DNA of 64,000 bases from Eutrophocola sp964503965 (GCA_964503965.1 CAZDCK010000010.1:16823-80822); one strand, 5' to 3'. Positions 26,137 through 35,143 are shown, counted from the stretch's first letter. A program made the numbers and translations. The notes: generated from the sequence alone by a model not told the origin.

Positions 26137-28154
26137 TGTCTGATATCGAAAACACCACTGCAATGGAATCCAGAAGCAAAAACGGCCTGATGGCCTGGAT
26201 TGATGCCCGGTTGCCTGTCACCAAGACAATCGAAAAGCACATGACCAAATACTATGCGCCAAAGAATTTCAATATTTGGTATGTATTCGGTGTTATTGCG
26301 ACTGTTGTACTGGTCAACCAGCTTTTGACAGGTATCTGGCTGACCATGAACTATGTGCCCAGCCCGGATGGCGCATTTGCCTCTGTTGAATACATCATGC
26401 GTGATGTGGACTTCGGCTGGATCCTGCGTTACATGCACTCTACAGGAGCTTCTGCCTTTTTTGCCGTTGTCTACCTGCATATGTTCAGGGCCCTGATGTA
26501 TGGCTCCTATCGCAAACCCAGGGAACTGATCTGGATCTTTGGTATGGCGATATTCCTCGTCCTAATGGCGGAAGGTTTCATGGGCTATGTGCTGCCCTGG
26601 GGCAACATGTCCTACTGGGGCGCCAATGTTATCGTTAGTCTCTTTGGAGCCATTCCGGTTATCGGCGAAGATCTTATGACCTGGATTCAGGGCGATTTCC
26701 TTATTTCCGGCGCTACACTGAACCGTTTCTTTGCCCTGCATGTGGTGGCATTGCCGCTGGTTCTGGTTTTCCTCGTATTCCTTCATCTGCTGGCACTTCA
26801 CGAAGTCGGCTCCAATAACCCCGATGGTATTGAGATCAAGGAAAACAAGGATGAAAAAGGTGTGCCTCTGGATGGAATCGCATTCCACCCTTACTACACC
26901 GTTCACGACATGGTCGCTATTGTGGTTTTCCTGTTTGTGTTCTGTTTTATCCTTTTCTTTATGCCTGAAATGGGTGGCTACTTCCTCGAGCATGCTAATT
27001 TCACAGAAGCCGATAACCTGAAAACACCAGAACATATCGCCCCTGTGTGGTACTTCACACCCTTCTATTCGATGCTACGTGCGGTGACATTCCCGCTGTT
27101 TGGTCTGGATGGGAAGTTCTGGGGACTAGTCACTATGGCGGCGTCAATTGCCATTCTCTTTGTTGTGCCCTGGCTGGACAGAAGTCCGGTGAAATCTATG
27201 CGCTACAAGGGATGGTACAGCCGAATCGCTCTGCTGCTGTTTGTTGTCAGCTTTATCATTCTCGGTGTGTTGGGTGTGTGGAGCCCGACAGCGGAGCGTA
27301 AACTGCTGTCCCAGGTTTGTACGCTGATTTACTTTGCCTACTTCATCCTGATGCCCTGGTATACCCGCAAAGAGGCTACAAAACTGCCACCGGAGCGTGT
27401 CACCGGGCGTTTCATCACTATTCCCCAGTTGATTCTTGCCCTGGTATTGATTGCCGGTCTGACCGTACTGCCACTCAAGGCCGTTGCCGCTGAGGCGGGC
27501 GTTGAGCTTGAGCATGTGGAAATAAATCTAGAGGACCAGGAATCACTGCAGTCAGGAGCAAGAACATTTATCAACTACTGCATGGGGTGTCACTCCGCTC
27601 AGTATTCCCGTTACAACCGTGTTGCCGCGGATCTTGGTATTCCTGATGCCCTGATGGAAGAATATATGCTCTTCAATGAGGATGCGGCGATTGGTGATCT
27701 GATGGTCAGCTCCATGTCTGAGGATCTGGGTAATAACGCGTTCGGGATTGCGCCTCCGGACCTGACTCTGGTGGCCAGGGCTCGTGGTACGGATTGGCTG
27801 TTTGGATACCTGACCAGTTTTTATGAAGATAACACGCGCCCCTTTGGTGTGAATAACCTGGTGTTTCCAAATGTTGCTATGCCAAATGTGCTTGAAGGCT
27901 TGCAGGGAGTTCAGCATTGTGAAGATGCTGAACATTGTGACCATCTGGAGCATGTCAGCGGTACCGGAACATTGTCTGAAGAGGAATTCGAGGAAGTGGT
28001 CTATGATCTCGTGAATTTTCTCTACTATCTGGGTGAGCCAGCCCAACTGGATCGCCAGAGGATCGGAGTATACGTCCTGCTCTTCCTGGCATTTCTGTGG
28101 GTCTTCACCTGGTTGTTGAACAGGGAATACTGGAAGGATGTTGATGGTCACTAA
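26136..28154 (+). CDS. Fused cytochrome b / cytochrome c1 polyprotein
   Basis: One uninterrupted 672-codon frame carries both remaining catalytic bc1 subunits. Residues 1-425 are cytochrome b, with heme ligands His101, His115, His202 and His217 and the Qo motif PVWY (304-307) in place of mitochondrial PEWY. Residues 427-452 resemble an internal signal peptide ending AVAAEAG. Residues 455-672 are cytochrome c1, with CMGCH at 482-486, the probable Met ligand in AMPNVL (582) and a C-terminal anchor (643-663). Pseudomonas encodes the two parts as petB and petC. Bradyrhizobium FbcH is a known fusion cleaved after export, and similar cleavage near residue 452 is inferred here. Confidence 0.93.
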   Translation: MSDIENTTAMESRSKNGLMAWIDARLPVTKTIEKHMTKYYAPKNFNIWYVFGVIATVVLVNQLLTGIWLTMNYVPSPDGAFASVEYIMRDVDFGWILRYMHSTGASAFFAVVYLHMFRALMYGSYRKPRELIWIFGMAIFLVLMAEGFMGYVLPWGNMSYWGANVIVSLFGAIPVIGEDLMTWIQGDFLISGATLNRFFALHVVALPLVLVFLVFLHLLALHEVGSNNPDGIEIKENKDEKGVPLDGIAFHPYYTVHDMVAIVVFLFVFCFILFFMPEMGGYFLEHANFTEADNLKTPEHIAPVWYFTPFYSMLRAVTFPLFGLDGKFWGLVTMAASIAILFVVPWLDRSPVKSMRYKGWYSRIALLLFVVSFIILGVLGVWSPTAERKLLSQVCTLIYFAYFILMPWYTRKEATKLPPERVTGRFITIPQLILALVLIAGLTVLPLKAVAAEAGVELEHVEINLEDQESLQSGARTFINYCMGCHSAQYSRYNRVAADLGIPDALMEEYMLFNEDAAIGDLMVSSMSEDLGNNAFGIAPPDLTLVARARGTDWLFGYLTSFYEDNTRPFGVNNLVFPNVAMPNVLEGLQGVQHCEDAEHCDHLEHVSGTGTLSEEEFEEVVYDLVNFLYYLGEPAQLDRQRIGVYVLLFLAFLWVFTWLLNREYWKDVDGH

Positions 28155-28221
28155 GCGTTTTAGCTTGCTGTGGTCGTGAAATAACCTGTCATTCTGAATA
28201 TCATTTTTGAGGCTTAGATAT

Positions 28222-28857
28222 ATGGGAGTTGTTACAAAACGCTCTTCGATGCTTTTCTACTCAGACGGAACGAGTCAATTCAGCCACCGCGTGCGGATAG
28301 TTCTGGCAGAAAAAGGTGTCACAGTTGATGTTGTGGATGTGGATATTCATGACAAGCCGGAAGACCTGGCTGACCTGAATCCCTATAACAGCCTGCCTAC
28401 CCTGGTGGACAGGGATCTGGTGCTCTATGAGCCAAACATAATGATGGAATACCTGGATGAGCGTTTCCCGCATCCACCATTGTTTCCTGTCTATCCTGTA
28501 GCCAGAGCCCAGAGCCGGCTCTGGATGCACAGGATTGAAAAAGACTGGTGTGGACTGGTAGAAAAACTACAGGCTGAGGACGGTACTGCCGCGCAATTGG
28601 ACAAGGCCAGGAAGGAGCTCCAGGAAAGTATTATTTCCATATCGCCAATTTTTGCCGAAAAGCCTTTTTTCATGAGTGAAGAATTCACGATCGTTGATTG
28701 CTGTGTTTTACCAATCCTCTGGCGTCTTCCTGAAGTTGGTATCAAGCTGCCCGAAACCAAGGCTACCAAACCCCTGATCGAATACAGGGACAGGCTGTTT
28801 GAACGTGAATCTGTGCAGGAAAGTCTTTCTGAGCAGGAAAGGGAAATGAAGTCCTGA
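28222..28857 (+). CDS. sspA: Stringent starvation protein A
   Basis: RNA-polymerase-associated protein with a glutathione-S-transferase fold but no GST activity in characterised members. It supports stress survival and gene expression in stationary phase. The 211 residues include the thioredoxin-like half (MLFYSDGTSQFSHRVRIVLAEKG, with Ser where active GSTs have Cys) and DLNPYNSLPTLVDRDLVLYEPNIMMEYLDERFPHP. The frame is open from a TTG at 28207, but ATG 28222, preceded by GAGG, is the better start. It is followed by sspB and lies after the bc1 genes, as in Pseudomonas. Confidence 0.93.
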   Translation: MGVVTKRSSMLFYSDGTSQFSHRVRIVLAEKGVTVDVVDVDIHDKPEDLADLNPYNSLPTLVDRDLVLYEPNIMMEYLDERFPHPPLFPVYPVARAQSRLWMHRIEKDWCGLVEKLQAEDGTAAQLDKARKELQESIISISPIFAEKPFFMSEEFTIVDCCVLPILWRLPEVGIKLPETKATKPLIEYRDRLFERESVQESLSEQEREMKS

Positions 28858-28980
28858 AATGACAGTTAGCCTGTCAATGTTTATCAGGCGCACAGATATT
28901 CAATATCCATGCAGGCTGGCCGAGCAACATTTTGTCCGGCCTGTATCGCTTGATCCAGTTATCCTGAAGGCCCCATCTCC

Positions 28981-29400
28981 ATGACCATGACTTCTCACCG
29001 GCCCTATATGATCAGGGCACTTAATGAGTGGATTCTCGAGAACAATTGCACACCATATATTCTAGTTAATGCCTATGCTGAAGGGGTGTCAGTCCCACAG
29101 AGCTTCGTCAAGGATGGCCAGATCATTCTTAATATCTCTCCAGTTGCTGTTCAGGGTATTGTGATATCCAACGACGGGATTGAATTCAATGGGCGTTTTG
29201 GTGGTATCCCAACAAGAGTTTATGTCCCGATACGGGCGGTGCTGGGTATATATGCAAAGGAGAATGGGCAGGGGATGATCTTTGAAACAGATGATCCGAT
29301 TCCTGAGCCTCCGAGTTCGGGTCCTGATCCAAAGTCTGCTTCTGAAACGGCTAATAAACCCAAGCCTGGAAAGCCGTCCCTGAGAATCGTTAAGTCCTAG
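28981..29400 (+). CDS. sspB: ClpXP specificity adaptor SspB
   Basis: Adaptor that delivers ssrA-tagged and other substrates to the ClpXP protease. The 139 residues have three parts. The folded substrate-binding domain is about residues 5-105 (YMIRALNEWILENNCTPY and FNGRFGGIPTRVYVPI). A flexible proline-rich linker follows. The conserved C-terminal tail KPSLRIVKS matches the ClpX-docking XB motif. It lies downstream of sspA, separated by about 120 bases without an obvious promoter. Confidence 0.95.
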   Translation: MTMTSHRPYMIRALNEWILENNCTPYILVNAYAEGVSVPQSFVKDGQIILNISPVAVQGIVISNDGIEFNGRFGGIPTRVYVPIRAVLGIYAKENGQGMIFETDDPIPEPPSSGPDPKSASETANKPKPGKPSLRIVKS

Positions 29401-29727
29401 GTCAGATTCCCCATATATCTATCATATGCAGTAGCTACTGTGATAACCCACACGCTATTAAAAGATTTTCAGGGGCCTGGACCCGTAATTGCTGTAATGG
29501 GCCCGGCATCCAGAAAGTCTTTTACCTTTTCAGGGTATCGCTCGTAAGGCCGCCAGAATCTAAGCTTTATTGGATAGGTATAGCCCGGCATACATGGGTA
29601 TTACGCCCAATCAGGTCTGAAACGGGCTGAGATATCAGCAGGGGGTAGGGTAAAAAAGTCTGGCGAGAGGGAAGATTTTATATTGTCTCACAAAGTGTAA
29701 TAGCGGTAGTCAGAATGCAGGGAGTGC
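29401..29727. other. 327-base region with no recognised gene
   Basis: The region lies between the convergent sspB and BON-lipoprotein genes. No good terminator was found. It contains a 40-codon minus-strand ORF (listed separately) and, overlapping that ORF's end, a minus-strand hairpin GGGCCC/GGGTCC (one G-T pair, 14-base loop, within about 29478-29503). Nothing else was identified. Confidence 0.5.
29469..29591 (-). CDS. Candidate 40-residue small protein
   Basis: An ATG-to-TGA frame of 41 codons in a region otherwise empty of genes. The product begins MPGYTYPIKLRFWRPYERY and ends ITGPGP; it is rich in proline and aromatic residues, with no membrane segment. The composition looks protein-like (few rare residues, alternating charge), but there is no clear Shine-Dalgarno and an in-frame stop lies four codons upstream. 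I recognise no family. It could be a small gene, a gene remnant or chance. Confidence 0.25.
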   Translation of the reverse strand: MPGYTYPIKLRFWRPYERYPEKVKDFLDAGPITAITGPGP

Positions 29728-30306
29728 CTAGTTGATATACTCGAATGCCCTGACAACTTTTGTAACACCTCGTGTATTGGAGACCAGGTTAACCGTCCTG
29801 TCTGCTTCTTCCTGAGTCAACAGGCCCATCAGGTAGACCACTCCATTTTCTGTAACGACCTTGGTTCTCAACCCGCTGACTTCGCTATCTGCCAGCATGA
29901 GGGTCTTGATCTTGGCGCTGAGCCAGGCATCGTTACTGCGGGAGAGAAATGTCGTCGCTCCAGCCACTTCGAGTTCGTTATAGACTTCCTTTACCCTTGA
30001 ACTTGATGTTCGTGCAACCCGGGTAGCCAGATTTTTCATGTCCTGGGAGGGGACCTGTCCTACCATCAATACTGTGCCATTGAAACTGATTACATTGATG
30101 TGGGCGTTTTTCAGCTGTTCATCGGCGGCATTAAGATTGACCTTGATGGCTGTCTCTATACTGTTGTCATCCACCACGGCACCAACGGAGCGACGGCCCT
30201 TGTTTTCCTGGATACCATCATCACCTGTTGTAGCACTGATGACGGTGGCGCAACTATTAAGGAATACTAATGTGCTGAAAATCAGGCTCAGTCGAAGCAG
30301 CAGCAT
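29728..30306 (-). CDS. BON-domain lipoprotein, DolP/YraP type
   Basis: A lipoprotein of 192 residues with lipobox FLNSC (Cys19). Two BON domains follow, at about residues 48-115 (NSIETAIKVNLNAADEQLKNAHINV...VLMVGQVPS) and 125-190 (DAWLSAKIKTLMLADSEV...VVYLMGLLTQEEAD). E. coli DolP (YraP) binds anionic phospholipid at the division site and supports outer-membrane integrity. It starts one base after diaA stops, in the leftward lpoA-yraN-diaA-BON block conserved in gammaproteobacteria. Confidence 0.9.
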   Translation of the reverse strand: MLLLRLSLIFSTLVFLNSCATVISATTGDDGIQENKGRRSVGAVVDDNSIETAIKVNLNAADEQLKNAHINVISFNGTVLMVGQVPSQDMKNLATRVARTSSSRVKEVYNELEVAGATTFLSRSNDAWLSAKIKTLMLADSEVSGLRTKVVTENGVVYLMGLLTQEEADRTVNLVSNTRGVTKVVRAFEYIN

Positions 30307-30897
30307 TTAATCACCTCCAAAAAGTTGGGTATCAATAAGATCACACAGGCAGTGAATGACCAGTAAATGAACCTCCTGAATCCTGGCTGTGCTTGTTGAG
30401 GGGACGCAAATTTCAATGTCCCCTTCTGCGAGCATGTCGCGCATCTTGCCGCCATCTTTTCCGGTAAGCTGGACAACGTTCATTTCCCGGTCAAGGGCAG
30501 CAGAAATGGCCTGAACAACATTGGGCGAATTACCACTGGTGGATATGGCTAGCAGAACATCTCCTTGCCGGCCCAAGGCACGAACCTGCTTGGAAAATAC
30601 TTCTTCAAAAGAGTAATCATTAGCGATAGAGGTCAGTGTGGATGTGTCAGTGGTTATTGCAATGGCCGGAAGAGGAGGGCGCTCTCTTTCAAAGCGGTTA
30701 AGCAGCTCTGCCGAAAAATGCTGGGCGTCACCAGCTGAGCCTCCGTTACCACAACTCAGGATTTTCTTCTCGCTCAGAAGTGCCTGCACCATGCAGTCAG
30801 CGGCATCTGTAATATAGGGAGTCAGTGCTTCCATTGCCTGCATTTTGGTGTCAATGCTGGCCGTGAAATGCTGTTTAACGCGTTCCTGATAATTCAT
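30307..30897 (-). CDS. diaA: SIS-domain protein DiaA / GmhA-like
   Basis: A 196-residue SIS (sugar isomerase) protein. In this position E. coli has DiaA, which binds DnaA and promotes timely replication initiation; Pseudomonas annotates the homologue as phosphoheptose isomerase. SIS motifs are SCGNGGSAGDAQHFSAELLNRFERERP and AISTSGNSPNVVQAI. Context beside yraN and the BON lipoprotein favours DiaA, but an isomerase role for heptose synthesis cannot be excluded. Confidence 0.88.
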   Translation of the reverse strand: MNYQERVKQHFTASIDTKMQAMEALTPYITDAADCMVQALLSEKKILSCGNGGSAGDAQHFSAELLNRFERERPPLPAIAITTDTSTLTSIANDYSFEEVFSKQVRALGRQGDVLLAISTSGNSPNVVQAISAALDREMNVVQLTGKDGGKMRDMLAEGDIEICVPSTSTARIQEVHLLVIHCLCDLIDTQLFGGD

Positions 30898-30927
30898 GTT
30901 GATTCCAGATTATAGAATATGTTCATT

Positions 30928-31314
30928 TTAAAAAGCATTCCTGATCCATTGTATGCACAGTTTGTCGTGTTGTCCCGTCATTCCCAATACATCAAAACGG
31001 CACGGCATTCTGTTGGTAAGACCATTTTTTTGCAAGAAATGTTGAGCCGTCATGTGAATTTTTTGTTGTTTTTTTCTTGTTACGGTTGCCAGGGCTGAAC
31101 CGTGATCAACATATTGTCGGTATCTGACCTCAATGAACACCAGGGTGTCATCATCTTTGGCAATAAGGTCAATTTCTCCGAAACGGGAGTGAAAATTTTC
31201 CCTGAAATCTGATAGTCCCTGCTTGAGCAGGTATTCCTTTGCTTTTTGTTCATAGTACCTGCCGGTATTTACCGTATTACTGCGAAACCGCATAACTTTC
31301 AGGATTTTTTTCAC
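30928..31314 (-). CDS. yraN: YraN/UPF0102 family endonuclease-like protein
   Basis: A 128-residue protein of the UPF0102 family, a restriction-endonuclease-like fold with no firmly known role. The core is GRYYEQKAKEYLLKQGL, then NFHSRFGEIDLIAKDDDTLVFIEVRYR, which holds the E-x-D...E-x-K-like acidic positions; Arg replaces the usual final Lys (EVRYR). It lies between lpoA and diaA as in E. coli. The N-terminal 12 residues may not be translated if a later start is used. Confidence 0.88.
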   Translation of the reverse strand: MKKILKVMRFRSNTVNTGRYYEQKAKEYLLKQGLSDFRENFHSRFGEIDLIAKDDDTLVFIEVRYRQYVDHGSALATVTRKKQQKIHMTAQHFLQKNGLTNRMPCRFDVLGMTGQHDKLCIQWIRNAF

Positions 31315-31350
31315 ATACCCTCCATGGTGTGAATACTGGTTAAACTAATG

Positions 31351-33204
31351 CTACTCCGTGACTGCCAGTCCTTCTGACACCCTGGCCCAGGTCAGCTCCC
31401 TGGTTATGTTGTTATGGTCATCAAGACTTAATAGTCCGGTTGCTCCATAAAGCTGGCTGCCAGGAACAGATTGCAATTGTTTCAATCTTGGATAAAGCCT
31501 GAAGGCGTCCACACCGAATGCCTGCAGGCGGAGATCCAGCGCATTATTCTGGGGGAATTGTTGGCTTGCTTTGGTTTTCAAAGCGTCATTGAACTCCAGT
31601 AGCCAGGGACTGTCAACGAAAAGTATGCCATTCAAATCGTTGTCTACTAACGGCCTGGGCAGACCGGAATAGATATCCTGCGTCGCATAGACCGGGATAT
31701 CACCCGCAAAAAGATAGGCCAGAGTAGGGTTTATCTGTCTGGCAGGCCCGGGTTCGGCTATCAGGAAAATAAAGTCGATATCCTGTCGACGTCGCTGGGT
31801 AAAAGCCAGTTGATCATTAATCAGTTCACCCAGAGATTCCATTCGCTGTTCACTATCATCAATATCCAGCATGGCCTCCAGGACGCTGGTGTAGTCATCG
31901 TTGAAGGATTGCTGGGCGACGATATGGCCTCCAAGGGATAACCAGTGGTCTGTGAAGCTGTCTCGCTTACGTTGGTAAAAGTCATCTTCGGTTTCCGAGG
32001 GACTGAGAATCGCTGCATAACGATGCCCGTCACGCCATGCTCTCTCTGCCAACTGGATAGCTTCGTTTTCGGGAGACAGTGAGAACTGGTACAAGCTGGA
32101 AGAGAGGGGAATTGAATTTTCCAGATTATTCAGGGCTAAAGTAGGAACAGGCAGGGAAGCCACGTTATGAAGTTGAGCCACATGGTCTTTCTGGAGTGGT
32201 CCAATCACCAGTTCAGCGCCGTCCGCTACCGCTCTGTTATAGATGGGAAGTATATCCAGGGAATCTGAGGTGTTATAGAAACGCACGCGAGGCACCTTGC
32301 CACCAAACTGCATAACATCGTAATACGCGCTTAGAAAACCATCCCGGATCACAGAACCGGGAGTCGAATTCAGGGGTAAAAGCAGGGCAATATTATCAGG
32401 ACGTTCTTCTGCAATGGTTTCAACCATTTGCATGGCCTGGGGCATGAAGACGGCTGCGGGGTGTCTTGCCCAGGAGTCTCTCCATCTGCCGAGCTCTATC
32501 ACCTGTCGATCCAGGTTATATTGATGGGCCTTGCCAATAACGGCCAGTTCATACCACCCCTGGTATTCAAAGCGCCTTTCCTGCTGCGACAGTGCCTGCA
32601 GGGTGTCTGCTTCAAGTGAGGTTAATGCATTCCAGATCTGTTCGTGGTTTGGAGGTACCGCGGCCAGCGGAATGAGTTGATCAGCCATGATCAGTTCCCG
32701 GGCACCAGCAAGAGCCACATTAAGGTCCAAATATATTTTTGCCCTAAGCAGGTGTACCGATATTCTTGGCTGATCGGGAAGTTGGGGTAGCTTGTCGAGT
32801 TCAGATCGGGTGAGTACCTCAATGGCCTCCTGGCTTCGGTTTTCCGCATCCAGCAATTGGGCCTGGAGCAAAAGGACGCTGGCAGCAAGGTCCAGGGGTA
32901 TTGAGCGGGTATCAATTGACTCGATCAGCAGCAAGGCATCATTTTCACGGTCAAGATTTCTAAGCAATAAGCCTGCTCTGTACAGGATCTCTTCTCTTTG
33001 TGGGCTTGGCGCTGCTGCTCCCTGGGCGAGAAGGTTCTGAAGCACTGCTTCGTCTCCAGCTATCGTACTTGAGACGCCCAATGACTCATCTGCCTGTTCT
33101 GTCTCTACTGACGTGGTTGAGCAACCGGCAATAGACAGCATCAGCACGAAAACGACTGGCGTTGCTGTACGACTGGCAATGGGGAAGGATCTCTGAATCA
33201 TCAT
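31351..33204 (-). CDS. lpoA: Penicillin-binding protein activator LpoA
   Basis: Outer-membrane lipoprotein that in E. coli reaches through the periplasm to stimulate PBP1a. It has 617 residues. The lipobox ends at Cys28 (SIAGC). A TPR-like helical N-terminal half (about 40-260) follows. The C-terminal half (about 265-600) has a periplasmic-binding-protein fold (IALLLPLNSTPGSVIRDGFLSAYYD, then ELVIGPLQKDHVAQL). It is first gene of the leftward block lpoA-yraN-diaA-BON and is divergent from the redoxin gene. Confidence 0.9.
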   Translation of the reverse strand: MMIQRSFPIASRTATPVVFVLMLSIAGCSTTSVETEQADESLGVSSTIAGDEAVLQNLLAQGAAAPSPQREEILYRAGLLLRNLDRENDALLLIESIDTRSIPLDLAASVLLLQAQLLDAENRSQEAIEVLTRSELDKLPQLPDQPRISVHLLRAKIYLDLNVALAGARELIMADQLIPLAAVPPNHEQIWNALTSLEADTLQALSQQERRFEYQGWYELAVIGKAHQYNLDRQVIELGRWRDSWARHPAAVFMPQAMQMVETIAEERPDNIALLLPLNSTPGSVIRDGFLSAYYDVMQFGGKVPRVRFYNTSDSLDILPIYNRAVADGAELVIGPLQKDHVAQLHNVASLPVPTLALNNLENSIPLSSSLYQFSLSPENEAIQLAERAWRDGHRYAAILSPSETEDDFYQRKRDSFTDHWLSLGGHIVAQQSFNDDYTSVLEAMLDIDDSEQRMESLGELINDQLAFTQRRRQDIDFIFLIAEPGPARQINPTLAYLFAGDIPVYATQDIYSGLPRPLVDNDLNGILFVDSPWLLEFNDALKTKASQQFPQNNALDLRLQAFGVDAFRLYPRLKQLQSVPGSQLYGATGLLSLDDHNNITRELTWARVSEGLAVTE

Positions 33205-33289
33205 GGTATATAAGGATAGTATAACCTTAAAGTTCAGTCATATTTATGGCAACATGGCCAGCGACTGATTTAGCTGGCAGGTATGATTC

Positions 33290-33859
33290 ATGGCACTGAC
33301 ACCCTCCAATATGCTTCCCCTGGGAACGCTAGCCCCTGGATTTTCACTTCCTTCAACTTCTGGAGAAACAGTGTCGTTGGATTATTTCAATGAGTCACCA
33401 GCGCTGCTGGTTGCCTTCATCTGCAATCACTGTCCTTATGTAAAGCACATCCAGTCCGGATTCACTGCAATGGCAGATGAGTACATCGCCAAAGGAGTTG
33501 CCTTTGTTGCTATCAGCGCCAACGATGTTGATGCATATCCCGATGACAACTTCGTTAACATGAAAAAAGAGTCCGAGCAGGCCGGCTACGGGTTCCCCTA
33601 TCTGCTGGATGAAACCCAGGAAGTGGCAAAGGCTTATGATGCCGCCTGTACCCCGGACTTTTTCCTGTTCGATGGTGAACGCAAACTGGTATACCGCGGA
33701 CAGATGGATGACAGCAGGCCTGGCAGTGAAATTCCTGTGACGGGAAAAGATCTGCGTGCCGCTATGGATGCTGTCCTGGTTGGGCAGCCTGTTTCGGCAG
33801 AGCAGACGCCCAGCGTCGGATGCAACATCAAGTGGAAGTCGGGCAATGCCCCGGAATGA
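33290..33859 (+). CDS. Thioredoxin-fold redoxin (AhpC/TSA-like)
   Basis: Cytosolic thioredoxin-family protein of 189 residues with no signal peptide. The fold is clear from PGFSLPSTSGETVSLDYF, then LVAFICNHCPYVKHIQSGF with a CNHC pair near residue 45, VAFVAISANDVDAYPDDN and TPDFFLFDGERKLVYRGQ. Such proteins are thiol reductases or peroxidases of unknown partner. Its last 14 bases overlap the start of rsmI, so the two genes are probably co-translated. Confidence 0.85.
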   Translation: MALTPSNMLPLGTLAPGFSLPSTSGETVSLDYFNESPALLVAFICNHCPYVKHIQSGFTAMADEYIAKGVAFVAISANDVDAYPDDNFVNMKKESEQAGYGFPYLLDETQEVAKAYDAACTPDFFLFDGERKLVYRGQMDDSRPGSEIPVTGKDLRAAMDAVLVGQPVSAEQTPSVGCNIKWKSGNAPE

Positions 33860-34703
33860 TCAGGGCTGTTTGTATATCGTTGCCACACCTATTGGTAACC
33901 TGGGAGACATCACCCATCGCGCTGTGGAAGTACTAGGTTCTGTTGATGTGATAGCGGCAGAAGATACCCGTCATACCCGAAAACTGCTGCAGCATCTAGG
34001 TATTGATACTTTCCTCTTTGCTCTCCATGAGCATAATGAAACTGAAAAATCCGGGTCTGTCATCCGGCAGCTCAAGGAAGGTAAATCGATAGCCCTGGTG
34101 AGTGATGCCGGGACTCCCCTTATTTCTGATCCCGGTTATGTGCTGGTTAACCAGGCGAGGGCAGAGGGAATACGTGTGATACCGGTTCCTGGCCCAAGCA
34201 GTATTCTTGCAGCGCTGTCATCCAGTGGTTTGCCTACAGACCGCTTTTCTTTTGAAGGGTTTTTGCCGGCAAAAAAAAGTGCGCGTCAAAGTCGCCTGCA
34301 GTCCCTGGAAAAAGAATCCCGGACACTGGTATTTTTTGAAGCGCCTCATCGACTTGCCCAATCCCTGGCCGACTGTCTTTTCGTCTTCGGTGAAGACAGG
34401 CGTGTCGTAGTTGCCAGGGAATTGACCAAGACCTGGGAAACCTTCCTCGACGGACCGGTGGTGGAAGTCCTTCAAACCGTCAAGGATGATACTAATCAAC
34501 AGAGGGGAGAAGTGGTGCTCATGGTCCGGGGAGCCACCCAGTCCAGTGAGCTTGGTGAAGACGCGCTCCTTCTGCTGAAACTGCTTACTGATGAGCTGCC
34601 ACTGAAGAAAGCTGCCGCGATTGTTGCCAGATTCACTGGCCTGAACAAGAAAGTCTTATACGAAGCTGGGCTTGCGCGTAAAAACAGGGATCAGAGTCCC
34701 TGA
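33846..34703 (+). CDS. rsmI: 16S rRNA (cytidine(1402)-2'-O)-methyltransferase
   Basis: SAM-dependent methyltransferase that 2'-O-methylates C1402 in the decoding centre of 16S rRNA. It has 285 residues from ATG 33846, chosen because it gives the normal family N-terminus (LYIVATPIGNLGDITHRAVEVL). Further motifs are AAEDTRHTRKLLQHLGI, SDAGTPLISDPGYVLV, PVPGPSSILAALSSSGLPTDRFSFEGFLP and FFEAPHRL. Its partner RsmH is encoded 1.4 kb downstream, beyond rnpB and mraZ. Confidence 0.95.
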   Translation: MPRNDQGCLYIVATPIGNLGDITHRAVEVLGSVDVIAAEDTRHTRKLLQHLGIDTFLFALHEHNETEKSGSVIRQLKEGKSIALVSDAGTPLISDPGYVLVNQARAEGIRVIPVPGPSSILAALSSSGLPTDRFSFEGFLPAKKSARQSRLQSLEKESRTLVFFEAPHRLAQSLADCLFVFGEDRRVVVARELTKTWETFLDGPVVEVLQTVKDDTNQQRGEVVLMVRGATQSSELGEDALLLLKLLTDELPLKKAAAIVARFTGLNKKVLYEAGLARKNRDQSP

Positions 34704-34709
34704 CTCATG

Positions 34710-34715
34710 TATACT
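34710..34715 (+). promoter_or_regulatory. Probable -10 element of rnpB
   Basis: TATACT lies nine bases before the first paired base of the RNase P RNA, at the right distance for transcription to start there. No good -35 was found. Confidence 0.5.
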
Positions 34716-34723
34716 TGCTTCCC

Positions 34724-35086
34724 TGAGTCAGCCAGGCAATCGCTGCTTTTTCCCGCTTGCGGGAACAAGTGGAGGAAAGTCCGGGCTCCATAGAGCACAG
34801 TGCCAGGTAACCCCTGGGGGGCGCGAGCCTACGGAAAGTGCAGCAGAAAATATACCGCCCGTTTTCTATTAAGTTAGTGGCGGGTAAGGGTGAAATGGTG
34901 CGGTAAGAGCGCACCGCATGGGTGGTAACACGCCATGGCATGGTAAACCCCGCTGGGAGCAAGGCCAAATAGGAATCCGATGGTGCGGCTCGCACTGGAT
35001 TCGGGTAGGCTGCATGAGCGTCATGGTGACATGACGCCCAGATGAATGATTGCCCACGACAGAACCCGGCTTATCGGCTGACTCAT
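34724..35086 (+). ncRNA. rnpB: RNase P RNA, class A
   Basis: The catalytic RNA of RNase P, which trims tRNA 5' ends. About 360 bases carry the conserved blocks: GAGGAAAGTCCGGGCTCC near the 5' side (P4 and flanking core) and ACAGAACCCGGCTTATCGG near the 3' end, with GGGTAAGGGTGAAATGGTG between. The ends TGAGTCAGCC and GGCTGACTCA pair to close P1, which sets the boundaries used here. Location between rsmI and mraZ is as in Pseudomonas. Confidence 0.95.
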
Positions 35087-35114
35087 TTAATTCGTATTTT
35101 GGTGTGTCCTGGCC

Positions 35115-35143
35115 TTCACAGTGACACAGCAGGCATGTATAAT
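35115..35143 (+). promoter_or_regulatory. Strong sigma-70-like promoter downstream of rnpB
   Basis: TTCACA, a 17-base spacer and a perfect TATAAT lie 30 bases after rnpB. No gene starts for 470 bases. The rest of 35087-35617 is A+T-rich and holds an inverted repeat AAACTTAA/TTAAGTTT at 35289-35313, a second promoter and the MraZ boxes. This promoter may drive a small RNA or a long mraZ leader. Confidence 0.5.

Noticed and set aside
26136..28154. PVWY in place of PEWY at the cytochrome b Qo site as a defect
   Set aside because: PVWY variants are common in beta- and gammaproteobacterial cytochrome b, so this is not unusual.
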